Shown: piece by piece, positions 1 to 8,004 of the stretch | Position numbering within the stretch: the stretch's first letter is position 1 | How the letters are laid out: each line of letters begins with the position of its first letter | Assembly: GCF_017741815.1 (NCBI RefSeq) | Contig: NZ_JAGHMF010000026.1 | Span: forward strand, 1 to 64,000 | DNA: 64,000 nucleotides | Direction: 5' to 3' | DNA from: Rhizobium sp. 16-488-2b | GTDB lineage: Bacteria; Pseudomonadota; Alphaproteobacteria; Rhizobiales; Rhizobiaceae | Notes under the pieces: model-generated | Seen by the model: only the letters and a program-made list of their open reading frames with translations | Told to the model about the DNA's origin: nothing | The model's database searches: none | Made by a program: the position numbers and the translations under genes

Positions 1-22
1 CCCCCACACAACACCCCCAAAA

Positions 23-1270
23 CTACCCCCGCGTCACATGCTCCGGCGCATCCAGCGTATCGATCTTCCGCAACTGCGGAAACCCGCTCGCCCACAACGC
101 CGCAACGACAAGCGTCCCGATCCCGCCGATGACAACCGCCGGCACCGCGCCGAACATCGAGGCCATCGTTCCGGCGCGAAACTCGCCAAGCTCGTTCGAA
201 GCCCCGACAAACACCATGTTGACGGCGTTGACGCGGCCGCGCAGTTGGTCGGGCGTCCAGAGCGCGATCAGGCTCTCGCGCACATAGACCGAGACCATGT
301 CGGCCGCCCCCATCAGCGCCAGCGCCGCGATCGACAGCTCGACATTGTCAGATAGGCCGAAGACGATCGTGCCCAGCCCGAACAGCGCCACGCCGACGAA
401 CATGTAGACCCCGGCGCGATGCTTCAGCGGATAAGTCGCGAGCAGCACGGCCATGACGATGGCACCGACACCCGGCGCCGAGCGCAGCAGCCCGAGCCCC
501 CAGGGACCCAGCGTCAGGATGTCGCGCGCAAAGATCGGCATCAGCGCCGTGGCGCCACCCAGGAGCACCGCGAAGAGATCGAGCGAGATCGCGCCCAGCA
601 CCACCTTTTCGGTGCGAATGAACTTGAAGCCGCCGAGGATCATGTCCCAGTTTTTCGCCTCGCCCGTGGTCTTCTGGGCCGGTTTCGGGATCATGAAGAG
701 AAGGGCAGCCCCGAGTCCCGCGAACACTACGGCCACCGTGTAGGCCGTATGCGCATTGATGCCGTAGAGCAGGCCGCCGATGACCGGACCCGTGATCGAG
801 GCAAGCTGCCAGGACGACGAGTTCCATGCGATCGCGTTCGAGAGGTCCTCGGCCGGCACCAGATTGGGCGCCAGCGACTGCACCGCCGGCGACATGAACG
901 CGCGCTCGATGCCGAAGACCAGAAGCACCGCGAAAACAGGGATGGGCGAGAACGTACCGGTCATGGTCATAGCTAGCAGCGTCAGCGTGCAAAGGGCGGC
1001 CACCAGCGAGCACAGCGACGCAATGGCGCGGCGGTTATAGCGGTCGGCGACCGAGCCGGTGACGAGGATGAGCAACAGCGAAGGGAGAAACTGCACCAGC
1101 CCGATCAGGCCGAGATAGATGGCGCTGCCCGTCTGGTCGTACATCTGCCACCCGACCGCGACGCTGACGATCTGCTGCGAAAACGAAAGGAGGAAACGCG
1201 CGAAAAAGAAACGGGTGTAGGAGGAGTGCCGGAAGGCCGCGAAGCGGTCGCCGTGAGCCGAGATGGACAT
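23..1270 (-). CDS. MFS transporter, EntS-like (MFS_3 family)
   Basis: A 415-residue integral membrane protein of the major facilitator superfamily, probably a proton-driven exporter in the inner membrane. The sequence is an almost continuous series of hydrophobic helices, about 12, with the MFS signature loop GSVADRYNRR at residues 72-81 between helices 2 and 3. The overall pattern resembles the enterobactin-exporter-like MFS_3 branch, but the substrate cannot be read from the sequence. The start is the ATG whose complement is at 1268-1270. The gene is divergent from yggT and stands alone at the window edge. Confidence 0.85.
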   Translation of the reverse strand: MSISAHGDRFAAFRHSSYTRFFFARFLLSFSQQIVSVAVGWQMYDQTGSAIYLGLIGLVQFLPSLLLILVTGSVADRYNRRAIASLCSLVAALCTLTLLAMTMTGTFSPIPVFAVLLVFGIERAFMSPAVQSLAPNLVPAEDLSNAIAWNSSSWQLASITGPVIGGLLYGINAHTAYTVAVVFAGLGAALLFMIPKPAQKTTGEAKNWDMILGGFKFIRTEKVVLGAISLDLFAVLLGGATALMPIFARDILTLGPWGLGLLRSAPGVGAIVMAVLLATYPLKHRAGVYMFVGVALFGLGTIVFGLSDNVELSIAALALMGAADMVSVYVRESLIALWTPDQLRGRVNAVNMVFVGASNELGEFRAGTMASMFGAVPAVVIGGIGTLVVAALWASGFPQLRKIDTLDAPEHVTRG

Positions 1271-1407
1271 GTTGTCTTTCCAAGAAACGGGCGAAACATC
1301 GGTCCCCGACGCGCCCGTTGAACATGATTTGCCGCAGATTGCACACGGCTCTTGCCGGTTTAGTCGCCAATGTCTACATGTCTGTCAACAACGAACTGGA
1401 GACCGCG

Positions 1408-1701
1408 ATGCTTGCGCTTTTTCAAACCATTGATTTGGCTTTGAATCTTTACACCTGGATCTTGATCGCCAGCGCCATTTTCTCGTGGCTTTACGCGTTC
1501 AACGTGATCAATTCCAGCAATCAGTTCGTCAATTCGGTCGGCATGTTCCTTTACAATGTCACCGAACCGGTCCTGCGCCCGATCCGGCGCGTGCTGCCGA
1601 ACCTCGGCGGCATCGACATCTCGCCGATCATTCTGCTCCTGATCATCTTCTTCATCCGCTCGTTCATGTGGAACACCATCGTCCCGATGGTGTTGCGATA
1701 A
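1408..1701 (+). CDS. YggT family membrane protein
   Basis: A 97-residue protein with two hydrophobic segments and the YggT signature between them (NVTEPVLRPIRRVLPNLGG, then DISPIILLLIIFF). YggT proteins are inner-membrane proteins of unclear function, linked in other bacteria to osmotic tolerance and cell division. I chose the ATG at 1408 because GGAG lies about 7 nt upstream and the length fits the family; an ATG at 1378 would add 10 residues. The gene overlaps or abuts the DUF167 gene downstream, a pairing typical of proteobacteria that suggests one transcript. Confidence 0.85.
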   Translation: MLALFQTIDLALNLYTWILIASAIFSWLYAFNVINSSNQFVNSVGMFLYNVTEPVLRPIRRVLPNLGGIDISPIILLLIIFFIRSFMWNTIVPMVLR

Positions 1702-2009
1702 GGCCCTGGCAGGCCTTTGACGGTCATGTGGTCCTTGCCGTGAGGCTGACGCCGAACGGCGGGCGGGACGAGATATCGGGTATTGAGCTGGATGCCGACG
1801 GCAAGGCCTATCTGAAAGCCCGTGTCTCGGTCGTCCCCGAGAAGGGCAAGGCCAACAAGGCGTTGATCGCGCTTGCCGCCAAGTCGCTTGGCGTCCCCAA
1901 GTCGGCGATCGATCTCATCTCCGGCGACACGTCGCGTAAAAAAATCCTCCGGATCGATGCCGAGCCGGAGGATATCATCAAAAAACTGGAAGCTTTGTTT
2001 GGCCCATGA
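1668..2009 (+). CDS. DUF167 (YggU) family protein
   Basis: A small soluble DUF167/UPF0235 protein. The domain core reads VVLAVRLTPNGGRDEI, then KARVSVVPEKGKANKALIAL and SGDTSRKKILRID, which is diagnostic. Function is unknown for the family. The start is uncertain: no ATG lies in frame near the domain start. GTG at 1668 would overlap yggT by 34 nt and includes a conserved-looking RPW motif; GTG at 1728 has a weak GCAGG upstream but removes that motif. Translation coupled to yggT is likely. The gene is convergent with ppa, 12 bp apart. Confidence 0.8.
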   Translation: MEHHRPDGVAIRPWQAFDGHVVLAVRLTPNGGRDEISGIELDADGKAYLKARVSVVPEKGKANKALIALAAKSLGVPKSAIDLISGDTSRKKILRIDAEPEDIIKKLEALFGP

Positions 2010-2021
2010 GCCGAAGAACGA

Positions 2022-2558
2022 TCAGGCCTTTTCCTTCTTGGCGCGCTCGATCGCCTCGAGGATCAGCTGGCCGGCTTCCTTGGCGTCGCCCCAACCGTAG
2101 ATCTTCACCCACTTGCCGGGCTCCAGATCCTTGTAGTGCTCGAAGAAATGCTCGATCTGCTTGAGCGTGATCTCGGGCATGTCCGTGTAGTCCTTGACCT
2201 TGTCGTAACGCATGGTCAGCTTCGGCGACGGAACGGCGATGATCTTCTCGTCCTTGCCGGAATTGTCTTCCATCTTCAGAACGCCGATCGGGCGCACATT
2301 GATGACGCAGCCCGGAACCAGCGGACGGGTGCTGGCGATGAGCACGTCGATCGGGTCGCCGTCCTCGGACAGCGTGTGCGGTACGAAGCCGTAGTTACCC
2401 GGGTAGGTCATCGGCGTGTAGAGGAAACGGTCGACAACCAGCGTGCCGGCGTCCTTGTCCATCTCGTACTTGATCGGGTGGCCACCAACAGGAACTTCAA
2501 CGATGACGTTGACGTCCTCAGGTGGGTTCTTGCCAATGGAAATGGCGTCGATGCGCAT
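2022..2558 (-). CDS. ppa: Inorganic pyrophosphatase
   Basis: Cytosolic family I inorganic pyrophosphatase, 178 residues, which hydrolyses diphosphate to two phosphates and so pulls biosynthetic reactions forward. The metal-binding signature EDGDPIDVL is at residues 65-73, preceded by YPGNYGFVP and followed by the conserved KDYTDMPE and KWVKIYGWGD segments. Length matches bacterial hexameric enzymes. The start MRIDAI was chosen because GGGAG lies about 7 nt upstream of the ATG at 2558; a longer reading frame upstream does not resemble the family. It stands alone, convergent with the DUF167 gene. Confidence 0.97.
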   Translation of the reverse strand: MRIDAISIGKNPPEDVNVIVEVPVGGHPIKYEMDKDAGTLVVDRFLYTPMTYPGNYGFVPHTLSEDGDPIDVLIASTRPLVPGCVINVRPIGVLKMEDNSGKDEKIIAVPSPKLTMRYDKVKDYTDMPEITLKQIEHFFEHYKDLEPGKWVKIYGWGDAKEAGQLILEAIERAKKEKA

Positions 2559-2734
2559 GCGATTACTCCCGCAACGTGAAATCTTCGCAGCCAGATAATC
2601 GGATTCATGCCGCGAAGCAACATAGCAAGACCGCGCAGGCACATGATTGTTTTATGATCTGGCCTTCAAAATGCCGGAAAACTGGGCAGAGGCCAGCACT
2701 TTGCTCCCCCGCACCTTGTCGCTGAGCGGATCGC

Positions 2735-3241
2735 TCAGTTCCAGATGAAGCCGATCTTCTTCAGAGGCTTCTCGTCGAAGGTTTCGGTGCCCTCGCAATA
2801 ATCGATGCCACCATGGCCGCGATAGAACTCGGCGCCGCCTTCATTCTCTTCCAGGCACCAGACCACCATGCCCTTGCAGCCGAGCGACTTCAAAAGCCGC
2901 TGCGCTTCGGAAAACAGCATGTGGCCGAGGCCGATACCCTGATATTCGGGGCGCAGATAAAGCTCGTAGATCTCGCCTTCCTGCGGCAGCGCGCGGGCGC
3001 GGTTGAGACCGAGCGTTGCATAGCCCGCAACCGTTCCGGCGACATCGAGCACCAGAAGCGTCGCCGGTCCGCGTGTCGCCTTGCGCCACCAGCTTTCGCC
3101 GCGGCGTTCCACCATCTGAGTCAGCGCCTTGTGCGGAATGATGCCGGCATAGGTATGTTTCCACGCAAGCCGGTGCACCTCCGAGATAGCTCGGGAATCA
3201 TGCGGCTCGGCCCGCCGAACATCGATCGACAACGTCTTCAT
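2735..3241 (-). CDS. GNAT family N-acetyltransferase
   Basis: A 168-residue single-domain GNAT acetyltransferase. The acetyl-CoA pyrophosphate-binding loop QGIGLG is at residues 101-106 after the beta-4 strand EIYELYLRPEY, and the C-terminal FYRGHGG segment is typical of motif B. The acceptor substrate cannot be deduced. The gene is monocistronic; a perfect TTAA-N7-TTAAC box lies about 100 bp upstream of its start (see 3339-3354). Confidence 0.85.
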   Translation of the reverse strand: MKTLSIDVRRAEPHDSRAISEVHRLAWKHTYAGIIPHKALTQMVERRGESWWRKATRGPATLLVLDVAGTVAGYATLGLNRARALPQEGEIYELYLRPEYQGIGLGHMLFSEAQRLLKSLGCKGMVVWCLEENEGGAEFYRGHGGIDYCEGTETFDEKPLKKIGFIWN

Positions 3242-3338
3242 AACGCTTACTCTGGCCCGGTCGCGGACAATTAACCATATGCGCTAACGCATTCAGCCGG
3301 ATTGCCCACAGGGTTAACATGTGGACGACGGCTGAAAT

Positions 3339-3354
3339 TTAACGCTTTTTTAAC
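3339..3354. promoter_or_regulatory. Candidate CtrA-binding box
   Basis: TTAA, seven bases (CGCTTTT), then TTAAC. This matches the full CtrA site TTAA-N7-TTAA(C) known from Caulobacter and Sinorhizobium. It lies in the 289-bp gap between the GNAT gene (start 3241, minus strand) and the end of the hypothetical gene at 3531, so the GNAT gene is the only plausible target. The rest of this gap is AT-richer than its surroundings and shows nothing else I can name. Confidence 0.35.
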
Positions 3355-3530
3355 TATTGCGACAAGAAGGATTCGGCGAACCGCACAAAATAAAAAACCC
3401 GGCGCGATGGCCTAAGAATGGAGCGGCGTTAAGGTTGCCCGCTTTGCCACGGAGCGAATTCAAAATCCCAAACGCTATCGGGCGATTTCATCATCCTTCG
3501 CGTCTGCATTTTGATGTTTCTTCTTGCCAT

Positions 3531-3953
3531 CTATGGATTGAGGCGGGTGACCAGATCAGCGATCCATGGGTCGGTGAACTCCGCAATGGGGTCGTCACTT
3601 CGATCGTGCTTTCGATGGTATTCCCCGGCACCGAAGGCATCGTAAATCTCGACCAATGGCTCAGGCAAGTAATTATCGCGCTCATGATATCGTTCGATCA
3701 CTACTCGCCATAGATCGTTCATAACGTCGTCGCAGAAATCGTAAGTTAGCTGTCGATGGTGGTACCTCCAGGCGATCTCCACAGCGGTGGCGTTAAAAAA
3801 CGCCCACTTGTTAGAAACGCCTGCGCGGCGAAACGCGTCCTCATAATGTGCAATATCGGCGTAATACGAGACAGCGCCTTCCTTGGTGTACTTTTCCAAG
3901 GCGAACTGCAGAAAGGCGGACATTGCGTCCGACGTCGTACCGTTACCAATCAC
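3531..3953 (-). CDS. Hypothetical protein
   Basis: A 140-residue soluble protein that I do not recognise. It is rich in aromatic and charged residues (WRYHHRQLTYDFCDDVM, DLWRVVIERYHERDN), with no signal peptide or membrane segment, and looks mostly alpha-helical. The GTG start at 3953 has GGAG about 9 nt upstream; ATG at 3923 is an alternative. Codon use is less GC-biased than in neighbouring genes, which hints at acquisition, and it sits alone downstream of typA in the same orientation, separated from it by a terminator. Confidence 0.6.
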   Translation of the reverse strand: MIGNGTTSDAMSAFLQFALEKYTKEGAVSYYADIAHYEDAFRRAGVSNKWAFFNATAVEIAWRYHHRQLTYDFCDDVMNDLWRVVIERYHERDNYLPEPLVEIYDAFGAGEYHRKHDRSDDPIAEFTDPWIADLVTRLNP

Positions 3954-3979
3954 GGCTTAGCGCTCCATGAGATAGCCTA

Positions 3980-4014
3980 AACAAAAACGGCCCGCAGCAT
4001 CAAAGCTGCGAGCC
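3980..4014 (-). terminator. Rho-independent terminator of typA
   Basis: On the minus strand a GC-rich stem, GGCTCGCAGC paired with GCTGCGGGCC around a TTTGAT loop (one mismatch), is followed by GTTTTTGTTT. It lies about 50 bp after the typA stop codon. A second small hairpin (AGGACC/GGTCCT, near 4028-4041) lies between the two. Confidence 0.8.
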
Positions 4015-4059
4015 GATGGGTCGGAACAGGACCTTGCGGTCCTTACGAGCCTGTTCGAC

Positions 4060-5877
4060 TTAGGCGGTCTTCGCCTTGGCGAAGCGCTTGCGGTCGTTGG
4101 CGTCGAGATACATCTTGCGCAGACGGATCGACTTCGGCGTCACTTCCATCAGCTCGTCGTCCTGGATCCAGGAGAGAGCGCGGTCGAGCGTCATGCGGAT
4201 CGGAGGCGTCAGCTTGACGGCTTCGTCCTTGCCGGCGGCGCGGATGTTGGTCAGCTGCTTGCCCTTGAGGACGTTGACCTCGAGGTCGTTGTCGCGGCTG
4301 TGAATGCCGATGATCATGCCCATGTAGACCTTTTCGCCGGGCTCGATCATCATCGGGCCGCGATCTTCCAGGTTGAACATGGCGTAGGCCACGGCTTCGC
4401 CGGCAGCGTTCGCGAGGAGAACGCCGTTCGTGCGGCCACCGATTTCACCCTTGTAGGGCTGGTAGTCCTTGAACAGGCGGTTCATCACGGCGGTGCCGCG
4501 CGTGTCGGTCAGCAGTTCCGACTGGTAGCCGATGAGACCGCGGGTCGGAGCGTGGAACACCAGGCGAACGCGGTTGCCGCCCGAAGGACGCAGCTCGGTC
4601 ATTTCAGCCTTGCGCTCGGACATCTTCTGAACGACGACGCCGGAATGCTCTTCATCGACGTCGATGACGACTTCTTCGATCGGCTCCATGGTCTGGCCGC
4701 TCTCGTCCTTGTGCATGACGACGCGCGGACGCGACACGGCAAGCTCGAAGCCTTCGCGACGCATGGTTTCGATCAGAACGGCGAGCTGCAGTTCGCCGCG
4801 GCCGGAAACGTAGAACGAATCCTTGCCTTCGGCTTCTTCGATCTTCAGCGCGACGTTGCCTTCGGCTTCCTTGAACAGGCGGTCACGGATGACGCGCGAG
4901 GTAACCTTGTCGCCTTCGGTGCCGGCGAGCGGGCTGTCGTTGACGATGAAGGACATGGTAACGGTCGGCGGGTCGATCGGCTGCGCGGTCAGCGCTTCGT
5001 TGACGGCCGGATCGCAGAAGGTATCGGCAACCGTGCCCTTGGAGAGGCCGGCGATGGCGACGATGTCGCCTGCGTGTGCTTCTTCGATCGAGGTGCGCTC
5101 GATGCCGCGGAATGCGAGGATCTTGGAAATACGACCGGTTTCGATCGTCTTGCCATCCTGGCTGAGAACCTTGACGGCCTGGTTCGGCTTGATCGAGCCG
5201 GAATTGATACGGCCGGTGATGATGCGGCCGAGGAAGTTGTTGGCTTCCAGGATGGTGCCGATCATCGTGAACGGGCCTTCGGCAACCTTCGGCTCCGGAA
5301 CGTGCTTGAGCACGAGGTCGAGCAGCGGCGCCAGGCCTTCATCCTTCGGACCTTCAGGATTGAAGTTCATCCAGCCATCGCGACCGGAACCGTAGAGGAT
5401 CGGGAAGTCGAGCTGTTCGTCGGTGGCGTCGAGGCTGGCGAAGAGGTCGAACACTTCGTTGATGACTTCCTCGTGGCGGCCATCGGGACGGTCGATCTTG
5501 TTGATCGCGACGATCGGACGGAGGCCGACCTTCAGCGCCTTGGAGACGACGAACTTCGTCTGCGGCATCGGGCCTTCAGAGGAGTCAACGAGAACGATCG
5601 CGCCATCCACCATCGACAGGATACGCTCGACTTCACCGCCGAAGTCGGCGTGGCCGGGGGTGTCGACGATGTTGATGCGAACACCCTTCCACTCGACCGA
5701 GGTCGCCTTGGCAAGGATCGTGATACCGCGTTCCTTTTCCAGGTCGTTCGAGTCCATCACGCGTTCCGCAACGCGCTGGTTTTCGCGGAACGAACCGGAC
5801 TGTTTCAGGAGCTCGTCGACCAGTGTCGTCTTGCCATGGTCAACGTGCGCGATAATCGCGATGTTGCGAAGTGCCAT
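4060..5877 (-). CDS. typA: Translational GTPase TypA/BipA
   Basis: A 605-residue ribosome-associated GTPase of the elongation-factor superfamily, needed for ribosome assembly and growth under stress or cold. The G1 loop AHVDHGKTTL is at residues 10-19, with G3 DTPGHADFGG and G4 NKIDRPDGR following; then come the EF-Tu domain 2, the EF-G-like domains III and V, and the BipA-specific C-terminal domain. Length is as in the family. I chose the start MALRNIAI (5877), where the homologous block begins, over an upstream ATG that adds ten unrelated residues. The gene has its own terminator at 3980-4014. Confidence 0.97.
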   Translation of the reverse strand: MALRNIAIIAHVDHGKTTLVDELLKQSGSFRENQRVAERVMDSNDLEKERGITILAKATSVEWKGVRINIVDTPGHADFGGEVERILSMVDGAIVLVDSSEGPMPQTKFVVSKALKVGLRPIVAINKIDRPDGRHEEVINEVFDLFASLDATDEQLDFPILYGSGRDGWMNFNPEGPKDEGLAPLLDLVLKHVPEPKVAEGPFTMIGTILEANNFLGRIITGRINSGSIKPNQAVKVLSQDGKTIETGRISKILAFRGIERTSIEEAHAGDIVAIAGLSKGTVADTFCDPAVNEALTAQPIDPPTVTMSFIVNDSPLAGTEGDKVTSRVIRDRLFKEAEGNVALKIEEAEGKDSFYVSGRGELQLAVLIETMRREGFELAVSRPRVVMHKDESGQTMEPIEEVVIDVDEEHSGVVVQKMSERKAEMTELRPSGGNRVRLVFHAPTRGLIGYQSELLTDTRGTAVMNRLFKDYQPYKGEIGGRTNGVLLANAAGEAVAYAMFNLEDRGPMMIEPGEKVYMGMIIGIHSRDNDLEVNVLKGKQLTNIRAAGKDEAVKLTPPIRMTLDRALSWIQDDELMEVTPKSIRLRKMYLDANDRKRFAKAKTA

Positions 5878-6012
5878 ATGTCTATATCTCTGAGGCTGGG
5901 GCGCCACGCTGGGAGGGCGCCAATTGCATTGGGGCGGCTCTTACAGTGTTTTTCGCGAATGCGAAAGGGGGGAGCCTGGAATGAAAGGAATGCGTGCAGG
6001 ACATGGATGGCA

Positions 6013-7590
6013 TCAGCTCGTCCTCTCGGGGTCGAGCACCACGCGCCAGAGCTCCTGGTCGTTGCGATCCATCAGCCGCACCGTCAGCTGCTCGCTGGCG
6101 CCATCGATATCGACGAGACCGAAGAATTGCATGCCTGCTGACGGCGGCAGGTTCTGCTCGGCGCCGCCGGGCGCCGCCTTCATGAACTTCACTTCGGGCC
6201 CGAAGGTCATGTCGAGCTCCTGCGGCCCGTAGGTGCCCGAATGCAGCGGCCCGGCCACGAACTCCCAGAACGGCAGGAACTCGCGGAATTTCGCCCGCTC
6301 GGGACGATAGTGATGCGCCGCCGCGTAATGCACGTCGGCCGTCAGCCAGATCATGTTCGATATCCCGGCATCGCGGATGAAGCGCAGGAGATCGGCGAAT
6401 TCGAGCTCGCGACCAAGCGGTGCGCCATTGTCGCCATTGGAGATCGATTCCGATCCGCGCCGGTTGCCGTAATCGTCCCAGATCACGAGCCCGATCGGCA
6501 GATCGCAAGCGATCACCTTCCACGTCGCCGTCGAGCGCACCAGTTCGCGCTTCAGCCACGCGACCTGCCGCTCGCCGAAAATCCGCGACTGCGGCGAAAG
6601 CTTTTCGTCCAGCCCATGGCTGTTCGGCCCGCGATAGGAACGCAGGTCGACGAAGAACACGTCGAGCAGCGGCCCATAGGAAACCTTGCGATAGATTCGC
6701 CCCGGCTCGGCCGCCACATGGCGCGTCGGCGTCATCTCGTGAAAGGCTCGTGCCGCCCGCGCCGAAAGCACCGCGACCGACTTCTCCTTGTAGCGATCGT
6801 CATGGCTGAGATCGGTCGACGGCGACCAGTTGTTCAGCACCTCGTGATCGTCCCACTGGTAGAAGATCGGGCAGACGGCGTTGAGCGACTTTACGTGCTC
6901 GTCGAGCAGATTATAGGTCCATTGCCCGCGAAACTGCTCGAGCGTCTGGGCGATCTCGCGCTTGGCTTCCGTGACGATGCGGTTCTTCCAGACCCCGCCG
7001 CCACGCAGCGAGATCTCGTCTGGAACCGGATTGTCGGCATAGATCGTGTCGCCGGAATGGATCATGAAATCCGGCCGGTGATAGGCGATCGTCGAATAGG
7101 TCCGCATCCCCTCATCATCGATCCCCCATCCCTGCCCCACCGTATCGCCCGACCAGACGAAGCGGATATCGCGACGGGCGACGGGTGCCGTGCGAAACTG
7201 CCCGAGGATCGGCTCCGACCGGCTGTTGATGTCCTGGAGATCGGCCGCGCGGAAGCGATAGAACACCTCCTGATCGGCGGGAAGATCGGTAAGCAAGAGC
7301 TTGGCGGTCAGATCGCTATCGGGCGTGACGTCGATGGGCGGCAGCCTGACGGCATTGGAGAACTTGTCTGATGTCGAATATTCCACGAAGAGCCGCGACG
7401 GCCGATCCACCCGCGTCCAGATCACCCCAGAGGTCTGATCGACATCACCGGATTGCACGCCCGAGGTAAACACCGGCCGGCTGGACGATCCGCGCGCATA
7501 ATAGGGCATCGCCAGCCCCGCCACGGCAAATCCGCCAACCGCTCCCATCGAGGATAAAAAACGGCGGCGGGTCGGTTCCGTCAATGTCAT
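6013..7590 (-). CDS. PhoD-like alkaline phosphatase, Tat-exported
   Basis: A 525-residue secreted metallophosphatase of the PhoD family (phosphodiesterase/alkaline phosphatase; the family uses Fe and Ca). The N terminus has a twin-arginine signal, TRRRFLSS, followed by a hydrophobic stretch, so export in folded form through Tat is expected. Next come a PhoD N-terminal beta domain (FTSGVQSGDVDQTSGVIW) and the metal-binding core (VWSGDTVGQGWG, MIHSGDTIYAD, YQWDDHEVLNNW, WLTADVHYAAAHH). The start at 7590 is preferred because it places the RR motif near the N terminus; 7602 is an alternative. It stands alone and probably scavenges phosphate. Confidence 0.88.
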   Translation of the reverse strand: MTLTEPTRRRFLSSMGAVGGFAVAGLAMPYYARGSSSRPVFTSGVQSGDVDQTSGVIWTRVDRPSRLFVEYSTSDKFSNAVRLPPIDVTPDSDLTAKLLLTDLPADQEVFYRFRAADLQDINSRSEPILGQFRTAPVARRDIRFVWSGDTVGQGWGIDDEGMRTYSTIAYHRPDFMIHSGDTIYADNPVPDEISLRGGGVWKNRIVTEAKREIAQTLEQFRGQWTYNLLDEHVKSLNAVCPIFYQWDDHEVLNNWSPSTDLSHDDRYKEKSVAVLSARAARAFHEMTPTRHVAAEPGRIYRKVSYGPLLDVFFVDLRSYRGPNSHGLDEKLSPQSRIFGERQVAWLKRELVRSTATWKVIACDLPIGLVIWDDYGNRRGSESISNGDNGAPLGRELEFADLLRFIRDAGISNMIWLTADVHYAAAHHYRPERAKFREFLPFWEFVAGPLHSGTYGPQELDMTFGPEVKFMKAAPGGAEQNLPPSAGMQFFGLVDIDGASEQLTVRLMDRNDQELWRVVLDPERTS

Positions 7591-7784
7591 CGGGTGGCGC
7601 ATCCGGCTTGGCAATCGGGACGATCTCCCGCACCTCGCCTATGCCCACCCCAGATGTCACCCACTTGACGCCGCCATGACGGTTTTCCGAAGGTTTGGCG
7701 ACAGTTTTGTGTTGGGGTCGGTGGGGTTTGCGTCTCGCTTGGCTATCCGAGGATTAGACACTCGCCAGCGCCGCGGCCAGCATC

Positions 7785-7934
7785 ACCCCCCTCTGTCCTG
7801 CGGACATCTCCCCCACAAGGGGGGAGATCGACTCGTTGCGGCGGCATCCCCAAACTATGAGAGTGGAGCGAGCGGCCAAGCCCACCCAATCTCTCCACCT
7901 GTGGGGGAGATGCCCGGCAGGGCAGAGGGGGGTA
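7785..7934. repeat. Mosaic palindromic repeat, type A (RIME1-like)
   Basis: A 150-bp element with outer inverted arms (CCCCCCTCTGTCCTG... and ...CAGGGCAGAGGGGGG), each arm itself a hairpin centred on CATCTCCCCCACAAGGGG. Near-identical copies occur at 38901-39052 and, inside ftsY, at 58425-58625. The two-palindrome architecture fits published descriptions of RIME1; that name is my inference. It fills most of the 414-bp gap between the PhoD start and the M3 peptidase end, where I see no gene. Confidence 0.85.
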
Positions 7935-8004
7935 TCCCACCCAAAAACGTCGAAGGCGTATCAGCTCAATCGCAACAGCCGAGACCCAACATCAAACTAA
8001 CCCC

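Noticed and set aside
4300..6141. A long open frame on the plus strand opposite typA and into the phosphatase gene
   Set aside because: It is the antisense shadow of typA; GC-rich codon bias keeps the complementary frame open. The translation is rich in Arg, His and Asp with no family features.
7785..7934. CRISPR-like repeats
   Set aside because: The repeats are dispersed, palindromic and mosaic, without regular spacers or cas genes.
7743..7940. Short open frames across the type A repeat
   Set aside because: Their translations simply read the palindromic arms; the same peptides arise at every copy. Only the copy within ftsY is truly coding.
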